From NCBI GenBank assembly GCA_052067355.1, contig JBQHQH010000008.1, positions 18,544 through 82,543 on the forward strand: a stretch of 64,000 bases of DNA, given 5' to 3'. Below the pieces are notes generated by a model, which ran no database searches, had not been told where the DNA came from, and was given only the letters and a program-made list of their open reading frames with translations. The DNA is from CABMKH01 sp040797625. Lineage in GTDB: Bacteria; Bacillota; Clostridia; Tissierellales; Tissierellaceae. A program made the translations under genes and the position numbers. Below are positions 7,718-17,214 of the stretch, one piece after another; within the stretch, counting starts at the first letter, position 1; each line of letters begins with the position of its first letter.

Positions 7718-9742
7718 TTATCCTAATTCATAACTTAATTCTCCTTCTTGAAATTTAACTTGAGATAATATGTCCTTCAATTTATCTGAAACTTCTCTGT
7801 TCTTCTCCATTATATCATTTATATTGTTTATAGCTTCCACTATATTCATATTCTTTTCAGCTATACTTGTAGTAGCCATAGTAGATTCTTCTACTGTAGT
7901 AGTTATATCTTCCATCATTGAGAACATTTCATTTATTGTTGCAGATAATTCTTCAGATGTTACAGATAGATTAGATATAATATCATTTAGTGAATACCCA
8001 TCATCTTTATACTGATTTACTGCATCTACCATCATCTCATAGTCTCCTATTACTTTGTTCTCTAAGAATTCTATTAGGTGAGATGTATTCTCTACTAGTT
8101 TTGAAACAGATTGAGTTATTCCCTGTGTCACTACCTGTATTTCTCCTACTGTCGAATTAGAGTTTTCTGCTAACTTTCTTATTTCCTCTGCAACAACAGC
8201 AAATCCTCTTCCAGCTTCACCTGCTCTAGCTGCCTCTATGGCTGCATTTAAGGATAGTAAACTTGTCTGTTCTGATATCTCAAGTATGGCATTGGACAAT
8301 ACATTGATCTTTTCTACTTCCTTGGCAGATTTAATAGCTTCTTCCATTTCATCCTTTGTATTCGAATAGATATCCATAGTATTGTTCTTTGCCCGAATGA
8401 ATTGACCACTTAATTCATCAGCTTTAGTACTTATCTCATTTGAAGTCATAGACCCTTCTTCCATCTTCTCCATGAAATCTGAGATAGCTCCATTTATTTC
8501 CTCATTAGACTCTTTTAACGACATTGTAGAAGCAGCAGTTTCTTCCATGCCAGCTGACAACTCTTCTGTAGTTGCAGATGTATCTTCTGCTTGATTTACT
8601 AAAAAGTTTAATTTAGAGATTGTATCCTCGTATACTTGGTGATTTGTATAAATAGACTCCTCTAAGTCCTCCATAAATACTTTAAGTTTTTCTATTATAT
8701 TTTGGAAAGAATTATACATCTGTCCTATTTCATCTTTCCTGTTTAAATTTTTCTCATCTATATTATCTACTAAAGCAAGATTTCCTATATTTTCTGCTAT
8801 TTTTACAGTATCTATTATTGGATTTGTAATAGAGTTTGATATAAATTTAGATATTATAACACAAAAAACTAATACAATTATAGTTGCTAAAATAGTATAT
8901 TTGACCACATCATTAATGGCACCTATAGTATATCCAACTGAAACTCCCACCCCTACTTTCCAGTTAGACTCTAATATATCTTCGAAGAAAAACATCCTAC
9001 TTATATCATCATAGTCGTCGACCTTTCTATCTCCTATTTCAAGTTCTTCTACTTCCATTATCTCTTTTAGCTTCCCATCTAAAATATCACCTATATTGAT
9101 AGATCTATCTTTACTAGGTTTAAATTCTTGATTTAAATGGGTTATGATATTCCCTTTGTTATCAATTAAAAAAGCATAAGAATCTTCTCCAATATTTACT
9201 GAACTGACAAAGTCTATTAAATAATCAATCTGAATATCAGTAGCCATAACCCCTTCTTTTCCATCAATAGTTTTAAAAGACTTGGCAATTGTTACGACCA
9301 TATCCTGTATTTGAGCATCTACATAAGGCTCTGATATATAAAAATCATCAGTTGCCATAGCGCCTATATACCAAGAACGTTCTGTTGAAGCAGATGGAGG
9401 TATGAAACCCATAGCATCTATGAAATAGTTATCAGAAAATGCTACATAGTACAGATTCCCTGGATTTCTTTCCATAGCCTCTTTTAAGTAATTGGAACCA
9501 TATTTGTGTTCAAAATTATTAGTCACTATCATTCCTTCCAAAACTTCAAATAATGCTTTCTTCTGCAACCCAATCCATTTATCTATATCTTTAGCAATTA
9601 CATTAGTCTCTAACTGGACTTTTTGATTTACTTCTTCTTCTAATTGCTTGATAGATATGATGTAGTTGACTGTTGAAATAAACGCAATGCTAATAACACT
9701 TACTAATAGGGTGAATAATATCATCTTGTTTTTCAGTTTCAT
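7718..9742 (-). CDS. Methyl-accepting chemotaxis protein with dCache sensor
   Basis: 674 aa. Transmembrane segment at about 7-29, then an extracellular double-Cache domain to about 275, a second membrane segment near 280-303, a HAMP linker and a long cytoplasmic coiled-coil signalling domain. The conserved hairpin tip (EQTSLLSLNAAIEAARAGEA) is at about 490-510. In the sensor, ERSWYIGA and later ISEPYVDA resemble the R-x-W-Y signature of dCache_1 amino-acid sensors, but the full ligand motif is not certain. It is a single-gene unit with its own terminator, between a hydroxylase operon and a sugar-acid-type operon; the ligand might relate to either. Confidence 0.94.
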   Translation of the reverse strand: MKLKNKMILFTLLVSVISIAFISTVNYIISIKQLEEEVNQKVQLETNVIAKDIDKWIGLQKKALFEVLEGMIVTNNFEHKYGSNYLKEAMERNPGNLYYVAFSDNYFIDAMGFIPPSASTERSWYIGAMATDDFYISEPYVDAQIQDMVVTIAKSFKTIDGKEGVMATDIQIDYLIDFVSSVNIGEDSYAFLIDNKGNIITHLNQEFKPSKDRSINIGDILDGKLKEIMEVEELEIGDRKVDDYDDISRMFFFEDILESNWKVGVGVSVGYTIGAINDVVKYTILATIIVLVFCVIISKFISNSITNPIIDTVKIAENIGNLALVDNIDEKNLNRKDEIGQMYNSFQNIIEKLKVFMEDLEESIYTNHQVYEDTISKLNFLVNQAEDTSATTEELSAGMEETAASTMSLKESNEEINGAISDFMEKMEEGSMTSNEISTKADELSGQFIRAKNNTMDIYSNTKDEMEEAIKSAKEVEKINVLSNAILEISEQTSLLSLNAAIEAARAGEAGRGFAVVAEEIRKLAENSNSTVGEIQVVTQGITQSVSKLVENTSHLIEFLENKVIGDYEMMVDAVNQYKDDGYSLNDIISNLSVTSEELSATINEMFSMMEDITTTVEESTMATTSIAEKNMNIVEAINNINDIMEKNREVSDKLKDILSQVKFQEGELSYELG

Positions 9743-9924
9743 TTTATCATCATCCCTTCCTATGGTTATATATATTCTATCGTCAATTTTTCAGATAATT
9801 TAATCATCTTGTGACGATTTATTGTCATGGGAATAATTTATTTGCATAATAAAAATGAAACTCTATCTGATATGAATTTTTTATAATCTTATGTAATTAA
9901 TGACAAATAAAATAACTTTACAAC

Positions 9925-9946
9925 ATAAAAGCGAGCCAAAGCTCGC
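9925..9946 (-). terminator. Terminator of the TctCBA/catabolic operon
   Basis: GCGAGC and GCTCGC arms around a CAAA loop, followed on the minus strand by TTTTATG. It begins 3 bp after the stop of the DapA-family gene, closing the operon. Confidence 0.75.
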
Positions 9947-9948
9947 CC

Positions 9949-10827
9949 CTAAATAAGTTTTGATAAAATTTCCTTTACTTCGTTTAAAGCTTTATCTGAT
10001 AATGGTTGAACAGGAGATAGTGGCAATCCTGCATCAATGCCAATCATAGATAAAGATTGTTTTACTACAGCTGGAAAATTTCCTAGACAGAATGAATTTC
10101 TATATTCTAATATGCTAAATTGAAGTTCCAATGCGTTTTCATAGTTTTTAGATTTCACTTCATTGTATATCTCTACCATTATCTTTGGAATAACATTACC
10201 TACAGCTACAACACCACCATGTCCACCATGGACAAGGTTTGCAAATAATAGATTGTCTCTCCCAGAAAGCACGCTAAAATTAGAATGTTCTTTGCTAATC
10301 TCTATAAAATCTAACATCTGAGAAAAATCTCCACTGCTATCTTTAATTCCAACAATATTAGTGTTTTTTATTATATTTCTCAATACTGCTGGAGACACAT
10401 TTACCTTAGTTCTACCAGGATTGTTGTAAATTGACAATGGCAATGTGGTAGAATTACTAATTTCACAATAATATTTTTCTAACTCATATTGATTAGGTAC
10501 AATAAAATATGGGGTAAGTACAGAGACACAATCTGCACCACTATTAGATGCCATCTTTACCTCTTCTATAACTTCCCTTGTAGAATTACCAGATGCCCCT
10601 ATCATTACTGGACATCTCTTATTGACATATGATATGGTTTCTCTCATCAATAATTCTCTATTCTTTTTATCTAAAGCATAAAATTCTCCACTGCTTCCCA
10701 ATACAAAAACTCCATGGACTCCTGCATTGATTACATAGTCTAATAACATATGCAGTGCTTCAACATTGATATCTCCCTTTTCATCAGTAGGAGTACACAG
10801 TGCTGGTATTATACCTTCAATCTTCAT
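9949..10827 (-). CDS. DapA/NanA-superfamily aldolase or dehydratase
   Basis: 292 aa class I (Schiff base) aldolase-superfamily protein with the expected residues. GSSGE (44-48) is the phosphate/carboxylate loop, Tyr134 lies in IYNNPGRT, and Schiff-base Lys162 lies in GIKDSSGD. True dihydrodipicolinate synthases usually carry GTTGES, and the context is catabolic. I therefore read it as acting on a 2-keto-3-deoxy sugar acid made by the IlvD/Edd dehydratase upstream, either cleaving it to pyruvate plus an aldehyde or dehydrating it to a semialdehyde. Either product could feed the operon's aldehyde dehydrogenase. It follows tctA by 4 bp and is the last gene of the operon. Confidence 0.88.
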   Translation of the reverse strand: MKIEGIIPALCTPTDEKGDINVEALHMLLDYVINAGVHGVFVLGSSGEFYALDKKNRELLMRETISYVNKRCPVMIGASGNSTREVIEEVKMASNSGADCVSVLTPYFIVPNQYELEKYYCEISNSTTLPLSIYNNPGRTKVNVSPAVLRNIIKNTNIVGIKDSSGDFSQMLDFIEISKEHSNFSVLSGRDNLLFANLVHGGHGGVVAVGNVIPKIMVEIYNEVKSKNYENALELQFSILEYRNSFCLGNFPAVVKQSLSMIGIDAGLPLSPVQPLSDKALNEVKEILSKLI

Positions 10828-10831
10828 AATA

Positions 10832-12325
10832 TCACCTACATTCTAACTTATTTTTAGTCTTAGCATTCTTTATTATTGGAGTTAAGATTATCAATATACT
10901 TGCCAAAAGTAGCACTGCAGTTACCGGTCTAGTAACTAATACTGACATATCTCCATTATACATTAGAAATCCCCTTCTAAAGTGAGTTTCAGCCATTCCT
11001 CCTAGAATCAAGCCTAATACAATCGGAGCAACTCCATAATTAAGTTTTTCAAAGAAGTATCCTATGAAACCAAAAATAAACATTACGATAACATCAAAAA
11101 TACTGCCACTTACTCCATATGCCCCTACTGTACACATTACTAAAATTAAGGGACTTAGAAAATATCTTGGTATTTTCAATATATTGACAAACACTCTTAT
11201 TCCAAAGTACTGGAATATCAGCATAAAGATGTTAGCTAACAATAACATGATAAAAATACCATATACAATATCAGGAGAATCTTTAAAAAGTAAAGGCCCT
11301 GGTCTTAAACCATGTATCAATAACCCTCCAAGCATAACTGCAGTAGTTGAATCCCCAGGAATTCCCAATGTCAACATAGGTACTAACGCTCCTCCTGTTA
11401 CTGCATTATTACTTGTTTCTGCAGCAATTAATCCATCTATACAGCCCTTACCAAATTCTTCTGGCGTCTTGGAAAGCCTTTTAGCCTGTTCATAGGATAC
11501 AAAAGACGCAATACTGCATCCTGCTCCTGGCAAAATTCCAATTAATGTACCTATTACAGATGAAGACAATATGATTTTCCATCTTTCAGCAAGTACTTTA
11601 AATTTAGGAAGTTCACCTTTTAACTTCCCCTCTACATTTATTTCCATCTTCTTATCAATACTTTCTGAGTCAACTAAAACTTGAGATACTGCAAATAAAC
11701 CAATAAGTACTGGCAACAAGTTTACGCCACTTAATAGATTGGGAATTCCAAATGTAAATCTAGATGTTCCTGAAACTGGATCAGTTCCTACAAAGGATAG
11801 AAATATCCCTATTAAACCTCCAAGAATCCCTTTTACAATAGATTTTGACGAAATACTAGCTATTACAGTCAATCCCATTATTGATAGTGCAAAATATTCC
11901 ATAGGTCCAAACTTCAAAGCTGCCCTTGCTAACTGTGGTGCTACTAAAGATAATACTACTAAGCTGAATATTCCGCCAATAAAAGATACTAATATAGACG
12001 TACCAAGAGCATATCCCGCTTTACCTTTTTGTGCCATAGGATACGCATCAAATGTGGTACATATAGATGCTGGTGTCCCTGGTATTCTAAGTAATGTAGC
12101 AGCTACAGAGCCTCCGGCAGTTCCACCACAAAAAGCTCCCATTAACATACCCATTCCTGAAACAGGTGAAAGTCCAAACGTAACTGGAATCAACAGAGCA
12201 ACTGCCATTGTGGAAGTCAACCCAGGTAAAGCTCCAAATATAATTCCTAAAATTGTACCTATTCCAGTATACATTATAGTTTCAAAATTAAAAGCTAATG
12301 CAAAACCTTCGACTAGACCATTCAT
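10832..12325 (-). CDS. tctA: Tripartite tricarboxylate transporter permease, TctA family
   Basis: 497 aa, the standard TctA length, with about 11-12 membrane segments and the family signatures GALPGLTSTMAVALLIP (about 32-48) and GILPGAGCSIASFVSYEQAK (about 263-282). It is the large permease of a binding-protein-dependent secondary transporter for carboxylates. Gene order is tctC-tctB-tctA, with tctB ending 15 bp before it. The ATG has AAGGAGGGAG upstream. A 196-codon frame antisense to it is a shadow. Substrate is probably a sugar acid, inferred from the flanking dehydratase and aldolase genes. Confidence 0.93.
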   Translation of the reverse strand: MNGLVEGFALAFNFETIMYTGIGTILGIIFGALPGLTSTMAVALLIPVTFGLSPVSGMGMLMGAFCGGTAGGSVAATLLRIPGTPASICTTFDAYPMAQKGKAGYALGTSILVSFIGGIFSLVVLSLVAPQLARAALKFGPMEYFALSIMGLTVIASISSKSIVKGILGGLIGIFLSFVGTDPVSGTSRFTFGIPNLLSGVNLLPVLIGLFAVSQVLVDSESIDKKMEINVEGKLKGELPKFKVLAERWKIILSSSVIGTLIGILPGAGCSIASFVSYEQAKRLSKTPEEFGKGCIDGLIAAETSNNAVTGGALVPMLTLGIPGDSTTAVMLGGLLIHGLRPGPLLFKDSPDIVYGIFIMLLLANIFMLIFQYFGIRVFVNILKIPRYFLSPLILVMCTVGAYGVSGSIFDVIVMFIFGFIGYFFEKLNYGVAPIVLGLILGGMAETHFRRGFLMYNGDMSVLVTRPVTAVLLLASILIILTPIIKNAKTKNKLECR

Positions 12326-12340
12326 ATAAACTCTCCCTCC

Positions 12341-12787
12341 TTATAATAATTTAGGAAGTAATACATTAAATACATTGTTAAATAGATAGAATACTATAGA
12401 TGCAACTATTAAAGATGTCACAACTATCTTTATAGCTAATTTATCTATTTTTCCATAATAATAAATTCCAAGTGCTGACAATAATACAGCTGATGATAGC
12501 AAAAATCCAATATTATCTAACAACAATATATAGACGATACAAATAAATATTGTTACACTAACTTTCTTTAATCCTTTACTATCAATGAACTCTTTATCGT
12601 CTTTATCTGATACATTAGATATTAGAATTCCTAAACTCAATAATATTATTGAATATAGTATAAAGTTAGGAAACGTTCTAGGTGTCAATACTCCCATAGA
12701 AACATCTTTTATCTTTGTAGTCACATATAATAAAAATATAGATATGCCAATTATGAAAGTCGAAGTAATAATATTCGCTTTTTTCAA
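12341..12787 (-). CDS. tctB: Tripartite tricarboxylate transporter small membrane subunit, TctB family
   Basis: 148 aa with four predicted membrane segments, as in TctB. The start is a TTG at 12787 (MKKANIIT), supported by AGGAGG 7 bp upstream; no ATG fits that ribosome site. It lies between the binding protein and the permease. A perfect 17-bp-arm hairpin stands in the upstream gap after tctC and could lower its expression relative to tctC. Confidence 0.88.
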   Translation of the reverse strand: MKKANIITSTFIIGISIFLLYVTTKIKDVSMGVLTPRTFPNFILYSIILLSLGILISNVSDKDDKEFIDSKGLKKVSVTIFICIVYILLLDNIGFLLSSAVLLSALGIYYYGKIDKLAIKIVVTSLIVASIVFYLFNNVFNVLLPKLL

Positions 12788-12816
12788 AGGTACTCCTCCT
12801 CAAATTAGTACTTTTT

Positions 12817-12858
12817 GCTAATTATTATGTTCCTATTTTATGGAACATAATAATTAGC
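12817..12858. terminator. Intercistronic hairpin between tctC and tctB
   Basis: Perfect inverted repeat with 17-bp arms (GCTAATTATTATGTTCC and its complement) around an 8-base loop. On the minus strand it is followed by A rather than T residues, so it is not a classic terminator in the operon direction. It may instead protect the 3' end of the tctC message, which would give more binding protein than permease. On the plus strand it is followed by ATTTTT. Confidence 0.6.
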
Positions 12859-12868
12859 ATTTTTAAAA

Positions 12869-13858
12869 TTATTTCTTTAAACCAAGTTCCTCAATTAGGG
12901 GATTAATCCATTTACTTTCAAAATCAAGCCATGTCTCAAAATCCTTATCGACTAATAACTTTTTATTTGCTAATAATACTTCTTGCACTTCTTTGGTAAA
13001 CTCAGAATCTTCTATTGCTTTTTCGATGGCATTAATCCAAGCTATTTTAGCATTCATAGGAATCCCTTTAGGAGCAGATATTCCCCTCCATTGATATAAC
13101 TCCAAATCAATTCCCTCTTCTTTACAAGTAGGAATTTCTGACAATAGAGGGTGACGTTCAGTACCAATTGTTGCCAATATATTTAGCTCTCCACCCTTAT
13201 ACTGTGAATAGATCTCTCCAGGTTGTTGTATTATCATGTCTACAAATCCGCCCATTAAAGCTGCAACTGCTTCTGAACCACTTCCATATCCTACAGGGTC
13301 AACTTCAATTTCTGCAGTTTTTAAGAATTCCATTGAAGCTAAATGTGTAAATCCTCCTAATCCAGCAAAACCCACTTTTAACTTTCCTGGATTTTCTTTA
13401 GCATAATTTACTAAATCACTTATTGTTTCAAAAGAAGAATCTTTTGATACACATATTGCTTCGTCTTCAACAATTACTCTTGCTATATTGTCAAAGTCTT
13501 CAAAAGTATAGTCAACATCGCCAATTCCTCCAAGGGTTAACAAAGAACCGTTGGATACAACTACTGTATAACCATCAGCCTTGCTTGCAAGTGTCTGAGC
13601 ATATCCTACAGCTCCACCGCCTCCAGCTACATTGCTTACGATTACTGATCTTCCAAATTCTTTTTCAAGTTGTTTTGCTAATAATCTTGCAAATGTATCA
13701 GTAGAACCGCCTGGTCCATATCCTACAATAATGGTAATATCCTTCTTAGGCCACTCTTCTTCTGCTGAAGTATTTTTAGATTTTCCACATCCACTAGCAG
13801 TAATAGAAATCATTGATAGAACTAATAAAAATGCAATTATCTTAGTATTTTTTCTCAT
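12869..13858 (-). CDS. tctC: Tripartite tricarboxylate transporter substrate-binding lipoprotein, TctC/Bug family
   Basis: 329 aa. An N-terminal signal with the lipobox TASGC (Cys about 24) marks a lipoprotein anchored outside the membrane. The mature part has the Bug-family landmarks DITIIVGYGPGGSTDTFARL (about 44-63), VVSNVAGGGGAVG and DMIIQQPGE. It captures the substrate and hands it to TctA/TctB. It is the first transporter gene of the operon and follows the dehydratase gene by about 46 bp. Binding-pocket residues do not allow the ligand to be named. Confidence 0.93.
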   Translation of the reverse strand: MRKNTKIIAFLLVLSMISITASGCGKSKNTSAEEEWPKKDITIIVGYGPGGSTDTFARLLAKQLEKEFGRSVIVSNVAGGGGAVGYAQTLASKADGYTVVVSNGSLLTLGGIGDVDYTFEDFDNIARVIVEDEAICVSKDSSFETISDLVNYAKENPGKLKVGFAGLGGFTHLASMEFLKTAEIEVDPVGYGSGSEAVAALMGGFVDMIIQQPGEIYSQYKGGELNILATIGTERHPLLSEIPTCKEEGIDLELYQWRGISAPKGIPMNAKIAWINAIEKAIEDSEFTKEVQEVLLANKKLLVDKDFETWLDFESKWINPLIEELGLKK

Positions 13859-13904
13859 TTTTATCCCCCTATTTATCTATTTATAATCGACATATAAAAC
13901 ACTG

Positions 13905-15587
13905 TTATATTTTATCTTTTAATCTAGCACCTTTCCATACATCATCTACTAGCTGACTATATCTCTTAAGATATTTACTTTGTGTCTTTAAAGGAATAGG
14001 TTTAAACATTTGTTTTCTCTTAGAGATTTCATCTTCTGAAATCTCTACATGTATGCTTCTATTATGGATATCAATTTGAATAATATCTCCATCCTCTAGT
14101 AAGCCAATTAAACCACCTTCTACAGCTTCTGGCGATACATGACCTATACACGGACCTCTTGTTCCACCTGAAAACCTGCCATCTGTAACTAATGCCGTGC
14201 TGTCTCCTAAACCTAGTCCCACTAAAGTTGTAGTTGCAGCTAGCATTTCTCTCATTCCAGGTCCACCTTTAGGTCCTTCATATCTGATTACAACAATGTC
14301 ACCTTTTTCTACCTTACCATCTAACATAGCTTCTATGGCTTCTTCTTGAGAATTGTAACATTTTGCAGGGCCCCTATGAGTCATCATTTTTTTATTTACA
14401 GCTGATTGTTTAACAACGCAACCATTAGGTGCCAAATTTCCTTTCAAGATAGCCAAGCTTCCTTCCTTATGTAAAGGAGCTTCTATAGGATAAATTACAT
14501 CCTTTTTATCAGTATTATAGAAAGGTTCATACTCACCAAGTGTAATGCCATTAACTGTCTTTGCATCCATTCTTAAATACTTGTCCCCTAATTCTTTAAT
14601 CACTGCTGGAATTCCACCAGCTAAATCAAAGTCAAATAGAGTATATTTACCAGATGGCTTTACATTAACTAAATGTGGTGTATTTCTACTAATATTATCT
14701 ATCTCAGCAGGTGTCACTTCAAATCCAAATTCATATGCTATTGCTGGTATATGCAAAGTTGTATTGGTAGAACCGCCTATAGCCATGTTTATTACTAGCA
14801 TATTATGCATTGACTCTTTGGTAACGATATCCTTTGCTGTAATACCTTCCTTAACTAAATCCACAATAACATATCCACTTCTCTTAGCCTCTCTAAGTTT
14901 TCTTGAATAGACAGCATGAGTAGTAGAACAGCCAGGTACTGTTAAGCCCAATGCTTCTGCCAAACAGGCCATGGTATTTGCAGTTCCCATCATTGAACAA
15001 GCCCCTACTGTCGGACATATATTGTCTTCCATTTGCTTAAATTCAAATTCTGTTATTTCCCCTTTTGCAAATTTTGCCCCTGCTTCCCTTATCTGGTATA
15101 TAGATAGATCTTCTCCCTTAAACTTGCCAGGCAGCATAGGTCCTCCTACAATTATAATAGATGGTACGCTTAATCTACCAGCTGCCATCATCATAGCTGG
15201 AACTATCTTGTCACAGGAAGCTATCAAAACTACTCCATCTAATTGTTGGGCCTCTACTACTAATTCAATAGAATCAACAATTACATCTCTACTAGGTAAT
15301 ACAGAACACATACCTACGTGACCTTGAGTGACCCCATCACATATACTTATGGTATTAAACTCAAAAGGCACTCCACCATTTGCTATTACACCCTCACGGG
15401 CATATTTAGCAACTTCTTGTAATTGCTTATGCCCTGGGTGCATTTCATTAAAAGTGTTAACTATACCTATAAATGGTTTACTGAAATCTTCATCTAACAG
15501 ACCAATACATTTTAAATGAGCTCTATTTCCCGCATGTTCAGGTCCATCAATAACTATATTACTTCTAAATCTTTTATAAGCCAACAT
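13905..15587 (-). CDS. IlvD/Edd family dehydratase (sugar-acid dehydratase likely)
   Basis: 560 aa, normal for the dihydroxy-acid/phosphogluconate dehydratase family. Fe-S ligand motifs are visible: ASCDKIVPAMMMA (about 123-135) and CPTVGACSMMGTANTM (about 191-206), with DGRFSGGTRGPCIGH near the C-terminus. The family dehydrates dihydroxy acids to 2-keto-3-deoxy acids. No branched-chain amino acid genes are near, while a carboxylate importer, an aldolase-superfamily enzyme and an aldehyde dehydrogenase are in the same operon. An aldonate such as a pentonate or hexonate is therefore a likelier substrate than the valine/isoleucine intermediate, which remains possible. ATG preceded by AAGGAGGGG. 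Confidence 0.9.
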   Translation of the reverse strand: MLAYKRFRSNIVIDGPEHAGNRAHLKCIGLLDEDFSKPFIGIVNTFNEMHPGHKQLQEVAKYAREGVIANGGVPFEFNTISICDGVTQGHVGMCSVLPSRDVIVDSIELVVEAQQLDGVVLIASCDKIVPAMMMAAGRLSVPSIIIVGGPMLPGKFKGEDLSIYQIREAGAKFAKGEITEFEFKQMEDNICPTVGACSMMGTANTMACLAEALGLTVPGCSTTHAVYSRKLREAKRSGYVIVDLVKEGITAKDIVTKESMHNMLVINMAIGGSTNTTLHIPAIAYEFGFEVTPAEIDNISRNTPHLVNVKPSGKYTLFDFDLAGGIPAVIKELGDKYLRMDAKTVNGITLGEYEPFYNTDKKDVIYPIEAPLHKEGSLAILKGNLAPNGCVVKQSAVNKKMMTHRGPAKCYNSQEEAIEAMLDGKVEKGDIVVIRYEGPKGGPGMREMLAATTTLVGLGLGDSTALVTDGRFSGGTRGPCIGHVSPEAVEGGLIGLLEDGDIIQIDIHNRSIHVEISEDEISKRKQMFKPIPLKTQSKYLKRYSQLVDDVWKGARLKDKI

Positions 15588-15638
15588 ACTCCCCTCCTTC
15601 TAAGAATAGAAAATCTAATTCTACTTATGGTTTGTTTT

Positions 15639-17066
15639 TTAGCTCATCCAATCTACTTTATCGGCATGATTCCATTTTGTTGTAACCTTTTTAGTATTTG
15701 TTAGGAATTCTATTGATGATTTACCAGTAATATCTCCATGTCCAAACTTAGACCATTTCACTCCTCCGAAAGCAAATGGGTCCCTTGGCACTGGTACACC
15801 TATATTTACACCAATCATTCCTGCTATTAATTTATTTTCACATTCCATAGCAACTTCTCCTAGATCTGTAAATACAGTTGCTCCATTTGCATAGTCACAT
15901 TCATTTTGTATCTTTAACGCTTCTTCAATACTATCAGCTGAAATAATTTCAATTGTTGGTCCGAACACTTCATCTTCCCAGATATCTTTTGCATCACTAT
16001 ATTTAACAACAGATGGTCCAACATAGTAACCTTTTTCAGGAAGCTTTGAGTCAAATCCATTGTACAGAATTTCTCCCTTAGTATTTTCTAGGAATTGCCT
16101 AATATTTTCTCTAGACTTTGCGTTTATTACTGGACCCATCTCTTCTCCAACCTTAAGTTCCCTAGCATTTTTTATAATTTCATCTACTAATTCTTTGTTT
16201 TCTCCAACTGTAACAACTACTGATGCTGCCATACACCTCTGACCCGTCATTCCATAAGCTGCAGAACATATCTCCCTAGCAGTAACAACTGGATCTACCT
16301 CTGGAGACACTATGATGTGATTCTTTGCTCCACCTAATGCTAAACATCTCTTTAGATTTTCCCCTGATTTTTTATACACAATCTTTGCTACTGGTGTAGA
16401 ACCTACAAATGTAATTGCGTCTATTCTAGGGTTTTCTATTAACATATTAACTACATCACGATTACCAGGTAATAATGTAAATAACCCATCTGGTAAACCA
16501 GCTTCTTTTAGTAATTCTGCTACTTTAAATAATGTTAATGGAGTCTCTGTACTTGGTTTTACAATAATAGCATTACCTAAAACTAAAGTAGTTGGGATTG
16601 TCCACATAGGAACCATAAGTGGAAAGTTAAAAGGAACTATCGAAGCTACTATTCCAACTGGTTCTTTTATTTCTTTAACATATATTCCACTAGAAACAAT
16701 CTCTGTATTTCCCCATGCTACTGCTGGTAATGAACATGCAAATTCACAAAGTTCCATTGCTTTATCAACTGCTGCATAAGATTCAGTTAACGTTTTCCCA
16801 TTCTCAAGATGAATTGTCTGTGCAAGTTCTTCTCTATTCTCCTCTAGCAAACCATGTAATTTGAAAACTACTTGTGCTCTTTTCTTCAAAGTAAGATTTG
16901 CCCATTCTACTTGTGCTTGTTTTATCTTCTCTATAACACTAGAAAAGTCTTTTCCATTATATAATTCCACGCTGCCTATAACTGTTTCGTCTAATGGTGA
17001 AATAACCTCCTTTCTCTCACCTCCATAGCTAATGTCTTTACCATCAACCCATAAATTGAAATCCAT
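15639..17066 (-). CDS. Aldehyde dehydrogenase, methylmalonate-semialdehyde dehydrogenase-like
   Basis: 475 aa from the ATG at 17066, chosen because GGGAGGG lies upstream; the frame continues to 17081. NAD-binding and catalytic motifs include PFNFPLMVPMW (about 145-155), FVGSTPVAK, GGAKNHIIV and the nucleophile Cys in MTGQRCMAAS (about 275-284). GGAKNH and the C-terminal PRDPFAFGGVKWSKFGHGDI stretch are typical of the MmsA/IolA group, which is often CoA-acylating. It is the first gene of the operon and probably oxidises the aldehyde released from the sugar-acid intermediate. Use of CoA is not proved. Confidence 0.92.
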   Translation of the reverse strand: MDFNLWVDGKDISYGGERKEVISPLDETVIGSVELYNGKDFSSVIEKIKQAQVEWANLTLKKRAQVVFKLHGLLEENREELAQTIHLENGKTLTESYAAVDKAMELCEFACSLPAVAWGNTEIVSSGIYVKEIKEPVGIVASIVPFNFPLMVPMWTIPTTLVLGNAIIVKPSTETPLTLFKVAELLKEAGLPDGLFTLLPGNRDVVNMLIENPRIDAITFVGSTPVAKIVYKKSGENLKRCLALGGAKNHIIVSPEVDPVVTAREICSAAYGMTGQRCMAASVVVTVGENKELVDEIIKNARELKVGEEMGPVINAKSRENIRQFLENTKGEILYNGFDSKLPEKGYYVGPSVVKYSDAKDIWEDEVFGPTIEIISADSIEEALKIQNECDYANGATVFTDLGEVAMECENKLIAGMIGVNIGVPVPRDPFAFGGVKWSKFGHGDITGKSSIEFLTNTKKVTTKWNHADKVDWMS

Positions 17067-17084
17067 TAAAAGCCCTCCCATAGT

Positions 17085-17102
17085 TGTTATCTTTTGATAA
17101 CA
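17085..17102. promoter_or_regulatory. Palindromic operator in front of the sugar-acid-type operon
   Basis: TGTTATCTTTTGATAACA is a perfect 7+4+7 palindrome. It begins about 24 bases downstream of the likely transcription start of the minus-strand operon and lies about 210 bp from the divergent DeoR gene. Position and symmetry suit a repressor site, most simply for that DeoR protein. Confidence 0.6.
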
Positions 17103-17132
17103 TTCTTATGATATATTTGAGTATTTTAGTAT

Positions 17133-17160
17133 ATTTTATCACATTATATGGTCAAGTCAA
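17133..17160 (-). promoter_or_regulatory. Promoter of the aldehyde dehydrogenase-to-aldolase operon
   Basis: Minus-strand TTGACT (17155-17160), 16-bp spacer, TAAAAT (17133-17138). An alternative pairing of an overlapping TTGACC with TATACT is also possible. The palindrome at 17085 lies downstream in the leader. Confidence 0.5.
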
Positions 17161-17214
17161 GGGGATTTTTCTATGAACATTTAAAAAATATAACCATATT
17201 TTATACAAATGTAT

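Noticed and set aside
11739..12329. 196-codon plus-strand frame
   Set aside because: Entirely antisense to tctA, with no ribosome site and no recognisable protein; the minus strand encodes a full TctA protein.
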